A stretch of 33,284 bases of DNA. Source: Thiobacillus sp. (lineage in GTDB: Bacteria > Pseudomonadota > Gammaproteobacteria > Burkholderiales > Thiobacillaceae). This document shows, one piece after another, positions 15,787 to 22,826 of this stretch. Under the pieces are notes generated by a model. It saw only the letters and a list, made by a program, of their open reading frames with translations, did not search any database and had not been told where the DNA came from. Both the position numbers and the translations under genes were made by a program. The stretch lies in contig JAJPEP010000025.1 of NCBI GenBank assembly GCA_021166845.1, positions 1 to 33,284 of the forward strand. Reading direction: 5' to 3'. Position 1 is the stretch's first letter. Each line of letters starts with the position of its first letter.

Positions 15787-16062
15787 TTACTTTTCCCAGG
15801 GCGCTTTTGTTTTCAGAAGTCGGCGAAGTTTGTCGCTGGGCGGCAGCGGGGTGTCCAGCAGCGCCTGAAACCTGGCGAAGGTGCCCGCATCGACCGTAAA
15901 AAAGGCCTGGTCGAGCAGTACGTCTTCTGCTTCCCGGCAAGCCGCATCCAGCATGAATTCAGACCGGCTGCGCCCCAGTCTGCTGGCGGCCTGGTCGATC
16001 AGGTCACGCTGGCGGGCCTTGGCGCGAATGTTGATGGATACGGCTTCCTGGGGTTGGGGCAT
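15787..16062 (-). CDS. tacA: DUF1778 ribbon-helix-helix antitoxin (TacA type)
   Basis: This 91-residue antitoxin starts MPQPQEAVSINIRAKARQRDLIDQAA, the ribbon strand and first helix of the DUF1778 DNA-binding fold. It continues with SRSEFMLDAACREAEDVLLDQAFF and ends with a flexible toxin-binding tail containing FARFQALLDTPLPPSDKLRRLL. The ATG at 16062 has AAGGAGG upstream with ideal spacing; the frame continues 20 codons further into the promoter and those are not expected to be translated. It precedes the GNAT toxin, as usual, and would repress its own promoter through the palindrome at 16091-16106. Confidence 0.9.
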   Translation of the reverse strand: MPQPQEAVSINIRAKARQRDLIDQAASRLGRSRSEFMLDAACREAEDVLLDQAFFTVDAGTFARFQALLDTPLPPSDKLRRLLKTKAPWEK

Positions 16063-16088
16063 GGCGACGCCTCCTTGTATTGTTTTTG

Positions 16089-16117
16089 AATATACATTTG
16101 TGTATAGCATAGTGCAA
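16089..16117 (-). promoter_or_regulatory. Sigma70 promoter with nested operator for the tacAT pair
   Basis: On the minus strand TTGCAC (16117-16112) and TATATT (16094-16089) are 17 bases apart. The perfect palindrome TATACA-TTTG-TGTATA (16091-16106, plus strand) covers most of the spacer and part of the -10 box, so a bound RHH antitoxin would block polymerase. Confidence 0.8.
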
Positions 16118-16148
16118 CACATCTACGCTTCATTTATTGGCTTGCCGG

Positions 16149-17417
16149 TTAGCGCCTGGCGCTACTTGGTGGATAGTCCTTCGGCAGCAGCACCCACATG
16201 CGGCCGCGCTGCTTCATGCGGCCGGCGAGCTCGCCGGCCTTGTCGCCGAAGCCCCAGAAGAAGTCGGCGCGCACGCCGCCGCGAATGGCGCTGCCGGTAT
16301 CCTGCGCCATCACCAGCCGGTTCAGCGGCAGCGCCGAATTGGGCTGGGCGGTGGCGAGGAAGACGGGCGCGCCGAGCGGAATGAAGCGCGGGTCGACGGC
16401 GATCGAGCGGCCGCCGGTCAGCGGCACGCCGAGCGCGCCCAGCGGGCCGGGCAGGCTGTCGGGCAGTTCGCGGAAGAACACGAAGCTGGGATTGCTGGCG
16501 AGCAGATCCGGCAGCTTGTCGGGGTTCTTCACGCCCCAGTTCTTGATCCCCTGCATCGAGGCCTGTTCGAGTTTCAGCTCGCCGCGCTCGACCAGCAGCT
16601 TGCCGATCGACTGGTAAGGATGGCCGTTCTGGTCCGCGTAGCCGACCCGCATATGCGAGCCGTCCGGCAGCTCGATGCGTCCCGAGCCCTGGATCTGCAG
16701 GAAAAAGAGATCGACCGGGTCTTCGGCCCAGGCGATGGGTTTTCCCTTGAAGCCGTCGCCAGCCATCCCGATTTCCTTGCGTGTGGGGTAGGGCACCAGT
16801 TTGTTGCCGAGCAGCCGCCCGCGCAGGCGCAGGTTTTTCAGTTCAGGATAGACGCTCGCCAACTCCACCGAGACGAGGTCGTCGGGGACGGCGTAAAGCG
16901 GAAAGCGCGCCCGCTCGGTGCGCACGCGGTCGCCTTTCAGCAGGGGCTCGTAATAGCCGGTCACCATGCCTTCGGCGCTGCCGTCCTCCTGCGTGGCCTG
17001 GTAGGGCCGGAAGCGCCGTTCGAAAAAGGCGCGCGTCGTCGCGTCGTCGGGCGTCCCCATCGCCGCCGCTTCGCTGCAGACCGCCTGCCACGCGGTGCGC
17101 CTGGCCAGTGTGGAACAGCTGTGCAGGAAAGCGCTCCAGGTTTCGCTGATGGCGTCGTCCTGCCAGAAGGCCACTGCCGTCCAGTCCACCGGTTTGAGCG
17201 TGGGGTAGGTCGTCGCCGGCGTGGGAATGAGCGCCGGCGGCGCAGCGGGCGGCTCGGGCGCCGGTTGCGGCAGCGGCGCAGGCATTGGTGCGGGCATTGG
17301 TGCGGGCATTGGTGCGGGCGTCGGGGCGGGGAGGGGGGCGGGCGGTTCCGCGGGCGGGTGCACCGCGCAAGCTGACAACAACAGGGCGAACAGCCACGGG
17401 CTTGCGTGTAACAGCAT
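16149..17417 (-). CDS. mltA: Membrane-bound lytic murein transglycosylase A
   Basis: This 422-residue lipoprotein cleaves peptidoglycan with anhydromuropeptide formation. A lipobox LSAC places the lipidated cysteine at residue 17. A proline-rich linker with repeated PAPM units spans about 20-60. Then come the MltA core (GMVTGYYEPLLKG...RFPLYAVPDDLV) and the 3D domain (RSIAVDPRFIPLG...NRLVMAQDTGSAIRGGVRADFFWG), whose AQDTGSAI aspartate is the likely catalytic acid. Oddly, the start codon directly abuts an array of CCCCTGA units, so there is no Shine-Dalgarno. Translation may depend on coupling to apaG, 94 bases upstream on the same strand. Confidence 0.9.
   Translation of the reverse strand: MLLHASPWLFALLLSACAVHPPAEPPAPLPAPTPAPMPAPMPAPMPAPLPQPAPEPPAAPPALIPTPATTYPTLKPVDWTAVAFWQDDAISETWSAFLHSCSTLARRTAWQAVCSEAAAMGTPDDATTRAFFERRFRPYQATQEDGSAEGMVTGYYEPLLKGDRVRTERARFPLYAVPDDLVSVELASVYPELKNLRLRGRLLGNKLVPYPTRKEIGMAGDGFKGKPIAWAEDPVDLFFLQIQGSGRIELPDGSHMRVGYADQNGHPYQSIGKLLVERGELKLEQASMQGIKNWGVKNPDKLPDLLASNPSFVFFRELPDSLPGPLGALGVPLTGGRSIAVDPRFIPLGAPVFLATAQPNSALPLNRLVMAQDTGSAIRGGVRADFFWGFGDKAGELAGRMKQRGRMWVLLPKDYPPSSARR
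17281..17328. repeat. mltA: 12-bp in-frame tandem repeat in mltA
   Basis: GGCATTGGTGCG occurs three times in perfect tandem (17281-17316), followed by a decayed fourth copy. On the minus strand it encodes the PAPM units of the lipoprotein linker. Being a multiple of three, copy-number change would alter linker length without a frameshift. Confidence 0.9.
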
Positions 17418-17507
17418 CAGGGGTCAGGGGTCAGGGGTCAGGGGTCAGGGGTCAGGGGTCAGGGGCCAGGGGCCAGGGGTCAGGGGTCAGGGGCGAGCCA
17501 TCGCCCC
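17418..17507. repeat. Telomere-like (CAGGGGT)11 array between apaG and mltA
   Basis: Eleven uninterrupted heptamers fill 17418-17494, eight of them CAGGGGT and three CAGGGGC. A hairpin GGGGCGA-GCCA-TCGCCCC (17490-17507) follows. The array starts at the base after the mltA start codon and ends just before the apaG stop, so it occupies the whole gap. The plus strand has G4 runs with three-base loops, which favours G-quadruplex formation on the template strand for mltA. Confidence 0.95.
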
Positions 17508-17511
17508 CTGA

Positions 17512-17895
17512 TCAATGCAGAACTCTGGGCATCGACAGCGTGAACTGGGGGATCTCGGCGTCGAACTTGTTGCCGTCTTCCGCCACCATCTGATAGGCGC
17601 CGCGCATGGTGCCGACCGGGGTGGCCAGCGCGGTGCCGCTGGTGTATTCGAAGTGCTCGCCCGGCCGCAGCAGGGGCTGTTCGCCGACCACGCCGAGGCC
17701 CTTGACTTCCTGGGTGACGTCCTCGGCGTCGGTGATGATCCAGTGGCGCGAAATCAGCTGCGCAGCCACGGTGCCGCTGTTGGTGATGGTGATGGTGTAG
17801 GTGAACACGTAACGGTCCGCCGAGGGATCGCTCTGCTCGGCCAGATAGGTCGTGTCGACATTGATGCTGATCTGATATTTCTTGCCTTCGGCCAC
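17512..17895 (-). CDS. apaG: ApaG protein
   Basis: This 127-residue protein is ApaG, a fibronectin-III-like fold. It shows the family blocks RYVFTYTITITNSGTVAAQLISRHWIITDA, GVVGEQPLLRPGEHFEYTSGTAL and GTMRGAYQMVAEDGNKFDAEIPQF. The length is normal. ApaG was named for its link to diadenosine tetraphosphatase; its molecular role is still unclear, though it binds nucleotides and occurs as a domain in F-box and polymerase-interacting proteins of eukaryotes. It is divergent from rpe (95-base gap) and followed on the same strand by mltA after the repeat array. Confidence 0.93.
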   Translation of the reverse strand: MAEGKKYQISINVDTTYLAEQSDPSADRYVFTYTITITNSGTVAAQLISRHWIITDAEDVTQEVKGLGVVGEQPLLRPGEHFEYTSGTALATPVGTMRGAYQMVAEDGNKFDAEIPQFTLSMPRVLH

Positions 17896-17949
17896 GGTTT
17901 TGCTCGATGGGATGGGATGCTTGAAGTGTAACGCAATGCCACGGCGGAC

Positions 17950-17958
17950 TGCTAAAAT
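17950..17958 (+). promoter_or_regulatory. Candidate extended -10 promoter of rpe
   Basis: TG-C-TAAAAT (17950-17958) is an extended -10 element, about 33 bases before the rpe ATG. No good -35 box is visible at the usual distance, which is tolerated in extended -10 promoters. Confidence 0.5.
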
Positions 17959-17990
17959 GCCCGGGTTTCCAAAATCTCCCGGAGTTTCCC

Positions 17991-18674
17991 ATGACTTACC
18001 GCATCGCCCCGTCCATCCTGTCCGCCAACTTCGCCAGGCTGGGCGAGGAAGTCGACAACGTGCTCGCCGCCGGCGCCGACATCGTCCACTTCGACGTGAT
18101 GGACAACCACTACGTGCCCAACCTCACCATCGGTCCGCTGGTGTGCGAGGCGCTGCGCAAGCACGGCGTCACCGCGCCGATCGACGTCCACCTGATGGTG
18201 AAGCCGGTCGACCGCATCATTCCCGATTTCGCCAAGGCGGGCGCGACCTACATCACCTTCCACCCGGAAGCCTCCGAGCACGTCGACCGCACCATCGGCC
18301 TGATCAAGGAAAACGGCTGCAAGGCCGGCCTGGTGTTCAACCCGGCGACCCCGCTCGACGTGCTGGAATACACGCTCGACAAGCTCGACATGGTTCTCCT
18401 GATGTCGGTCAACCCCGGCTTCGGCGGTCAGAAATTCATCCCCTACGTGCTCGACAAGGCGCGCGCCGTGCGCAAGATGATCGACGACCGCGGTCTTAAC
18501 GTGAACATCGAGATCGACGGCGGCGTCGGCCCGGCCAACATCGCCGAAGTCGCGCGCGCAGGCGTCGACACCTTCGTCGCCGGCTCCGCCATTTTCGGCG
18601 CCGCCAAGGACAGCGACCCGCAGCGCTACAACAGCGTCATCGCCGCCATGCGCGCGGAGCTGGCGAAGATCTAA
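17991..18674 (+). CDS. rpe: Ribulose-phosphate 3-epimerase
   Basis: This 227-residue TIM-barrel enzyme interconverts ribulose 5-phosphate and xylulose 5-phosphate in the pentose phosphate and Calvin cycles. It starts [17 protein letters not shown]. The metal-site block [18 protein letters not shown] contains the catalytic Asp. Later blocks are [10 protein letters not shown] with the metal-binding His, [14 protein letters not shown], and [11 protein letters not shown] with the second catalytic Asp. GGAG precedes the ATG by about eight bases. It begins the rpe-gph-trpE series, an order common in betaproteobacteria, and pairs naturally with gph in a CO2-fixing cell. Confidence 0.95.
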   Translation: MTYRIAPSILSANFARLGEEVDNVLAAGADIVHFDVMDNHYVPNLTIGPLVCEALRKHGVTAPIDVHLMVKPVDRIIPDFAKAGATYITFHPEASEHVDRTIGLIKENGCKAGLVFNPATPLDVLEYTLDKLDMVLLMSVNPGFGGQKFIPYVLDKARAVRKMIDDRGLNVNIEIDGGVGPANIAEVARAGVDTFVAGSAIFGAAKDSDPQRYNSVIAAMRAELAKI

Positions 18675-18680
18675 GAGCGG

Positions 18681-18803
18681 AGGGGTCAGGATTCAGGAGT
18701 CAGGATTCAGGGAAGGTGCGGCCTGCGGCCGCGCTTATTCAAGAAACCGCGAAGCACAAAGCCTCCTGACCCCTGAATCCTGGCCCCTGACCCCTGACCC
18801 CTA
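18681..18803. repeat. GGGGTCA palindromic element, copy B (rpe-gph gap)
   Basis: The left arm AGGGGTCAGGATTCAGG is at 18681-18697 and the right arm CCTGAATCCTGGCCCCT at 18772-18788. The central hairpin is GCGGCC-TGC-GGCCGC (18718-18732), followed by GCTTATTCAAGAAACCGCGA. Extra CTGACCC units run to within six bases of the gph ATG. It is the same element as copies A (5201-5349) and C (19495-19612). Confidence 0.88.
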
Positions 18804-18808
18804 ACAAA

Positions 18809-19489
18809 ATGAACTTCCCCCTCCCCATCAAGGCCGTCGTCATCGATCTCGACGGCACCCTTCTCGATACCGCGCCGGACCTGGCGCACGCCGCAGAGCT
18901 GATGATGGCCGACCTCGGGCGGCCTTGTCCGTCGCTGGCAACGATTTCCACCTACATCGGAAACGGCGTGTCGCGGCTGGTCAAGCGCGTGCTCACCGGC
19001 GAGATGGATGCCGAGCCCGAAGCGGCGCTGTTCGAACAGGCCATCGCCGCGTACCAGAAGCATTACGGCGAACACGTATCGCTGCATTCGCGCCCGTTCG
19101 ACGGCGTGGTCGAGGGCCTCGACGCCTTCAGGGCGATGGGCGTGCATATCGCCTGCATCACCAACAAGGCCGAACAGTTCACCCATCCGCTGCTGAAGGA
19201 CACCGGCCTGTTCGACTACTTCGAACTGATCCTGTCCGGCGACACGCTGCCCCGCCGCAAGCCCGATCCGCTGCCGTTGCTGCATGCCTGCGAAGTGTTC
19301 AAGGCGGCGCCTGCCGAACTGCTGCTGATCGGCGATTCGCTCAACGACACCCAGGCCGCGCGCGCCGCCGGCTGCCCGGTGTTCTGCGTGCCCTACGGCT
19401 ACAACCGCGGGCGCCCGGTCGCCGAGCTCGACCTGGACGCGGTGGTGCCGACGTTGGCCGAGGCGGCGAAGTTGGTGGTGAAGGCGTGA
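18809..19489 (+). CDS. gph: Phosphoglycolate phosphatase
   Basis: This 226-residue HAD hydrolase has motif I DLDGTLLDTAPDL at residues 14-26 with both catalytic aspartates, a helical cap domain (about 30-95), motif II CITNKA, motif III lysine around RRKPDPLPLL, and motif IV GDSLNDTQAARAAG. It matches Gph in length and in the YIGNGVSRLVKR cap segment. It removes 2-phosphoglycolate made by RuBisCO oxygenation or DNA repair. The ATG follows CTGACCCCTAACAAA with no Shine-Dalgarno, because a repeat element occupies the leader. It lies between rpe and trpE. Confidence 0.93.
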   Translation: MNFPLPIKAVVIDLDGTLLDTAPDLAHAAELMMADLGRPCPSLATISTYIGNGVSRLVKRVLTGEMDAEPEAALFEQAIAAYQKHYGEHVSLHSRPFDGVVEGLDAFRAMGVHIACITNKAEQFTHPLLKDTGLFDYFELILSGDTLPRRKPDPLPLLHACEVFKAAPAELLLIGDSLNDTQAARAAGCPVFCVPYGYNRGRPVAELDLDAVVPTLAEAAKLVVKA

Positions 19490-19494
19490 GTTTC

Positions 19495-19612
19495 AGGGGT
19501 CAGGATTCAGGGGTCAGGGGCCAGGGAAGGTGTGGCCGATGGCCACGCTTTTCTTGAATAAGGCGCGCAGCGACTAACCCTGACCCCTGAATCCTGATCC
19601 CTGACCCCTGAC
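19495..19612. repeat. GGGGTCA palindromic element, copy C (gph-trpE gap)
   Basis: The left arm AGGGGTCAGGATTCAGG is at 19495-19511 and the right arm CCTGAATCCTGATCCCT at 19586-19602. The central hairpin is GTGGCC-GAT-GGCCAC (19532-19546). The stem differs from copies A and B by a paired change (C to T on one side, G to A on the other), keeping the helix. It begins just after the gph stop and ends two bases before the trpE ATG. Confidence 0.88.
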
Positions 19613-19613
19613 C

Positions 19614-21089
19614 ATGACCGAACAAGACTTCTTCGACCTCGCCCGCCAGGGCTACAACCGCATCCCCCTGGTGCGGGAAATGCCCGGCGACCTGGAAACG
19701 CCGTTGTCGGTGTACCTCAAGCTGGCCAACGCGCCCTACACCTATCTTCTTGAATCGGTGGTGGGGGGCGAGCGCTTCGGCCGCTATTCCTTCATCGGCT
19801 TGCCGGCGCGCACCGTCATTCGCGTGCGCGCGCACCGGCTGACGGTGGAAACCGACGGCGAGGTGGTGGAAGAGCACAGCCTGCCCGATCCGCTGGCCTT
19901 CATCGCCGGGTTCCAGGCGCGCTTCAAGGCCGCGCCGGTGGCGGGCTTGCCGCGTTTCACCGGCGGGCTGGCGGGCTATTTCGGCTACGACACCATCCGC
20001 TACATCGAGAAGCGGCTGTCGGCCACGCGCAAGGGCGACGTGCTGCACACGCCGGACATTCTCCTGATGCTGACCGAGGAGCTGGCGGTGTTCGACAACC
20101 TGGCCGGCAAGCTCTATCTCATCACCCACGCCGATCCGATGCAGCCGGATGCCTACGCGCAGGGCCACCTGCGCCTGCGGGCGCTGGCCGGGCAGCTGCG
20201 CGCGCCGGTGCAGCTGCCGGCCGAGCCGGTGATGGCGGCGGACGAGCCGCAGTCGGAATTCGGCGAAGCCGAGTTCAAGGCGGCGGTGCAAAAGGCCAAG
20301 GACTACATCGCGGCCGGCGACGTCATGCAGGTGGTGCTCTCCCAGCGCATGTCGCGGCCGTTCAACGCCTCGCCGCTGTCGTTGTACCGCGCGTTGCGCG
20401 GCCTCAATCCGTCGCCCTACATGTTCTATTACGATTTCGGCGGTTTCCACGTGGTGGGTTCGTCGCCCGAGATCCTGGTGCGGCTGGAGGGCGACACCGT
20501 CACCCTGCGGCCCATCGCCGGCACCCGTCCGCGCGGACTCACGCGCGAGGACGACCAGCGCCTGGCCGAGGAATTGCTGGCCGACCCCAAGGAATGCGCC
20601 GAGCATCTGCAGCTGCTGGATCTGGGACGCAACGACACCGGGCGCATTGCCGTGACCGGCAGCGTCAAGGTCACCGAGCGCATGCAGATCGAGCGCTACT
20701 CGCACGTGATGCACATCGTTTCAAACGTCGAGGGCACGCTGAAGCCGGGGCTGTCCGCGCTCGACGTGCTGCGCGCCAGCTTCCCGGCCGGCACCGTGTC
20801 GGGCGCGCCCAAGGTGCGCGCGATGGAGATCATCGACGAGCTCGAGCCGAGCAAGCGCGGCATCTACGCCGGCGCGGTGGGCTATCTCGGCTTCAACGGC
20901 GACATGGACCTGGCGATTGCCATCCGCACCGCGGTGGTCAAGGACGGCATGCTGTACGCGCAGGCCGGCGCCGGCATCGTCGCCGATTCGGTGGCCGCCA
21001 GCGAATGGCTGGAGACGCTGAATAAGGCGCGCGCCGTCATCCGCGCGGCCGAACTGGCGCAGGCGCAGTTCGGCACCCTGACGGAATGA
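19614..21089 (+). CDS. trpE: Anthranilate synthase component I
   Basis: This 491-residue enzyme makes anthranilate from chorismate with the TrpG glutaminase. It has the tryptophan feedback motif LLES in [22 protein letters not shown] near residue 45. The C-terminal chorismate-binding domain shows [64 protein letters not shown] and [15 protein letters not shown] in short blocks. Length is normal. The ATG follows CTGACCCCTGACC, with no ribosome site. It is separated from trpG by about 3.1 kb holding fisR, a small ORF and sqr, so the usual trpEGDC continuity is broken. Confidence 0.95.
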   Translation: MTEQDFFDLARQGYNRIPLVREMPGDLETPLSVYLKLANAPYTYLLESVVGGERFGRYSFIGLPARTVIRVRAHRLTVETDGEVVEEHSLPDPLAFIAGFQARFKAAPVAGLPRFTGGLAGYFGYDTIRYIEKRLSATRKGDVLHTPDILLMLTEELAVFDNLAGKLYLITHADPMQPDAYAQGHLRLRALAGQLRAPVQLPAEPVMAADEPQSEFGEAEFKAAVQKAKDYIAAGDVMQVVLSQRMSRPFNASPLSLYRALRGLNPSPYMFYYDFGGFHVVGSSPEILVRLEGDTVTLRPIAGTRPRGLTREDDQRLAEELLADPKECAEHLQLLDLGRNDTGRIAVTGSVKVTERMQIERYSHVMHIVSNVEGTLKPGLSALDVLRASFPAGTVSGAPKVRAMEIIDELEPSKRGIYAGAVGYLGFNGDMDLAIAIRTAVVKDGMLYAQAGAGIVADSVAASEWLETLNKARAVIRAAELAQAQFGTLTE

Positions 21090-21102
21090 CCCGGAACTAT
21101 CG

Positions 21103-22398
21103 CTAGCTCAGGCCATAGCGCTTGAGTTTGCGGTACAGCGTGCGCTCGGTGATGCCGAGCGCGGCGGCCACCCGGCTGCGGTGGCCGGCGTGCACGTCGA
21201 GCAGGGCGCGGATGTGGGTGCGCTCGACCTCGGCGAGCGGTTGGGCGCCCGGCAACGCTGTCGTCGTTGCCGTTGCCGTGGGCAGGTGCAGGTCGGCGGC
21301 GCGGATCACGCCGTCGCGGCAGGTCAGCACCGCACGCTGCAGCAGGTTGCGCAGTTCACGCACATTGCCGGGGAAGTCGTACGCCTGCAGCATCGCCAGC
21401 GCAGCGGAATCCAGCCGGCAGGCGCGGCGAGCGCCGGCCAGGCGCTTGAGCAGAAACGCCGCCAGCCCGGGGATGTCGTCGCGCCGCTCGCGTAGCGGCG
21501 GCAGGTCGACGTCGATGCCCGCCAGCCGGTAATACAGGTCGAGCCGGAAGCGTTTTTCATCCACTTCGTCCAGCAGCCGGCGATTGGTGGCCGATACCAG
21601 CCGCACGTCGGCCTTCAGCGTGTGGGTGCCGCCGACGCGCCTGAATTCGCCGCTTTCCAGCACGCGCAACAGCTTGGCCTGCAAGCCCAGTGGAATCTCG
21701 GCGACTTCGTCCAGGAATAGGGTGCCGCCGTCCGCCAGTTCGAACAGTCCTTTCTTCAGGCCGCTGCTGCCCGAGAACGCGCCGCGTTCATGGCCGAACA
21801 ACTCGCTTTCGAACAGGTTTTCCGGCACCGCGGCACAGTTGATCACGATGAAGGCGCCGCCGGCGCGCGGCGAGCGGGCATGAATGAAACGCGCGGCGAG
21901 TTCCTTGCCGACGCCGCTCTCGCCGAACAGCAGGATCGGCGCCTCGCAGTCGGCCACGCGCGCGAGATTGTCCACGCAGGCCAGAAACGCCGGAGATTTC
22001 CCCACCATCCGCATGGAGTCGCAATCCGTCCCGGCGTCGGCTTCCAGCGGATAGAGCTGTTCTCCCAGGTAGCGCTCGCCATTCGTGCCGCGCAACGCAT
22101 GGCCGCGGATACGGGTGCGCTCGGGCTGGTCGTCGGCGTGGAAATGCGTGTGCAGCACCTCGACCGCTTCACCGTGCTCGAACAGGGCCTGGTGCGGACA
22201 CTGCTCGCCATTTTTGTGGCAGGGGCGCGGCGAGTGATGCGACACCACATGGCAGAGCTGGCCGACGATGGCGTCGGTGGTGACCCCGTAGGTGGCACTG
22301 TAGCGCCGGTTGGCCGCCACGATGCGGTATTCGCGATCGATCACCACAAAAGGCTGGTCGTTGGCGTCGATGAGTTCCTGCAATTCAAGCTGGGGCAT
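21103..22398 (-). CDS. fisR: FisR-type sulfide/persulfide-responsive sigma54 activator
   Basis: This 431-residue regulator has a PAS-like sensor (1-115), an AAA+ domain with Walker A GESGVGKE at 159-166 and Walker B LFLDEV ending at 232, and a C-terminal Fis-type helix-turn-helix (RVAAALGITERTLYRKL). The sensor contains Cys49, Cys60 and Cys67. Their 11- and 7-residue spacing equals that of Cys53/64/71 in Cupriavidus FisR, which reacts with sulfane sulfur and switches on sqr. The sigma54-contact loop reads GAFSGS instead of GAFTGA. The ATG at 22398 follows GGAG. It is divergent from sqr; twin GTCATGAC sites lie between them, implying sqr activation and self-control. Confidence 0.9.
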   Translation of the reverse strand: MPQLELQELIDANDQPFVVIDREYRIVAANRRYSATYGVTTDAIVGQLCHVVSHHSPRPCHKNGEQCPHQALFEHGEAVEVLHTHFHADDQPERTRIRGHALRGTNGERYLGEQLYPLEADAGTDCDSMRMVGKSPAFLACVDNLARVADCEAPILLFGESGVGKELAARFIHARSPRAGGAFIVINCAAVPENLFESELFGHERGAFSGSSGLKKGLFELADGGTLFLDEVAEIPLGLQAKLLRVLESGEFRRVGGTHTLKADVRLVSATNRRLLDEVDEKRFRLDLYYRLAGIDVDLPPLRERRDDIPGLAAFLLKRLAGARRACRLDSAALAMLQAYDFPGNVRELRNLLQRAVLTCRDGVIRAADLHLPTATATTTALPGAQPLAEVERTHIRALLDVHAGHRSRVAAALGITERTLYRKLKRYGLS

Positions 22399-22414
22399 GG
22401 CAATCTCCGTACTT

Positions 22415-22443
22415 GTCATGACGCATGGTAAATCAGTCATGAC
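22415..22443. promoter_or_regulatory. Twin GTCATGAC sites, likely FisR enhancer
   Basis: The perfect palindrome GTCATGAC occurs at 22415-22422 and 22436-22443, 21 bases apart (two helical turns). They lie about 100-125 bases upstream of the predicted sigma54 start of the sqr operon and 17-45 bases upstream of the fisR ATG, so one bound complex could act on both. Confidence 0.75.
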
Positions 22444-22513
22444 ATGAATGCCATGTCCGCGCCAACCAATTTTCCTGATGCCCTGAAACCCAATGATTAC
22501 AAGGATTGGCGGG

Positions 22514-22530
22514 CTGGCACGCCTGTTGCT
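22514..22530 (+). promoter_or_regulatory. Sigma54 promoter of the sqr operon
   Basis: CTGGCACGCCTGTTGCT matches the sigma54 consensus at all fixed positions, with GG at 22516-22517 and GC at 22528-22529. Start near 22541, about 42 bases before the first gene of the operon. Confidence 0.9.
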
Positions 22531-22582
22531 TTTGTTATCGTGGTCGTGCATTCCCCCAACACACAACAGGATGGAGAGAAAC

Positions 22583-22786
22583 ATGTCTGAAAAAATGAAC
22601 TGGAAGCTGCAACCCGGCGTGAACATCGCTCCGGAGATGGTCGACGAGGTGGCCAGGATTGCCTGCGCCCTCAAGAGCCTGTCCGCCTACACCACCTTCG
22701 CCCTGGAACGCGAGGACTGTCCGGAGGATCTGCGGCGGATCGTGGAGGAAGGCCTGGAAGCCATGAGCCGTATTTTTAAGTGGTGA
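22583..22786 (+). CDS. Small protein of unknown function, first gene of the sqr operon
   Basis: This gene encodes 67 residues: MSEKMNWKLQPGVNIAPEMV, then a largely helical acidic part containing DEVARIACALKSLSAY, REDCPEDLRRIVEEGLEAM and a C-terminal FKW. It has two cysteines (in IACAL and EDCPED), no signal peptide and no membrane segment, so it is probably cytoplasmic. GGATGGAGAG provides a good ribosome site. It sits directly behind a consensus sigma54 promoter and 40 bases before sqr, so it must be co-induced with sulfide oxidation. I do not recognise the family. Possible roles are a partner or stabiliser of SQR at the membrane, or a sulfane-sulfur acceptor; neither is shown by the sequence. 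Confidence 0.8.
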   Translation: MSEKMNWKLQPGVNIAPEMVDEVARIACALKSLSAYTTFALEREDCPEDLRRIVEEGLEAMSRIFKW

Positions 22787-22826
22787 TCACCACGCCAACT
22801 CAACACAGCACAAGGAGCAAAAACTA

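Noticed and set aside
17418-17494. Tandem repeats considered as a CRISPR array
   Set aside because: Units are 7 bp in direct tandem with no spacers, and no cas gene is present.
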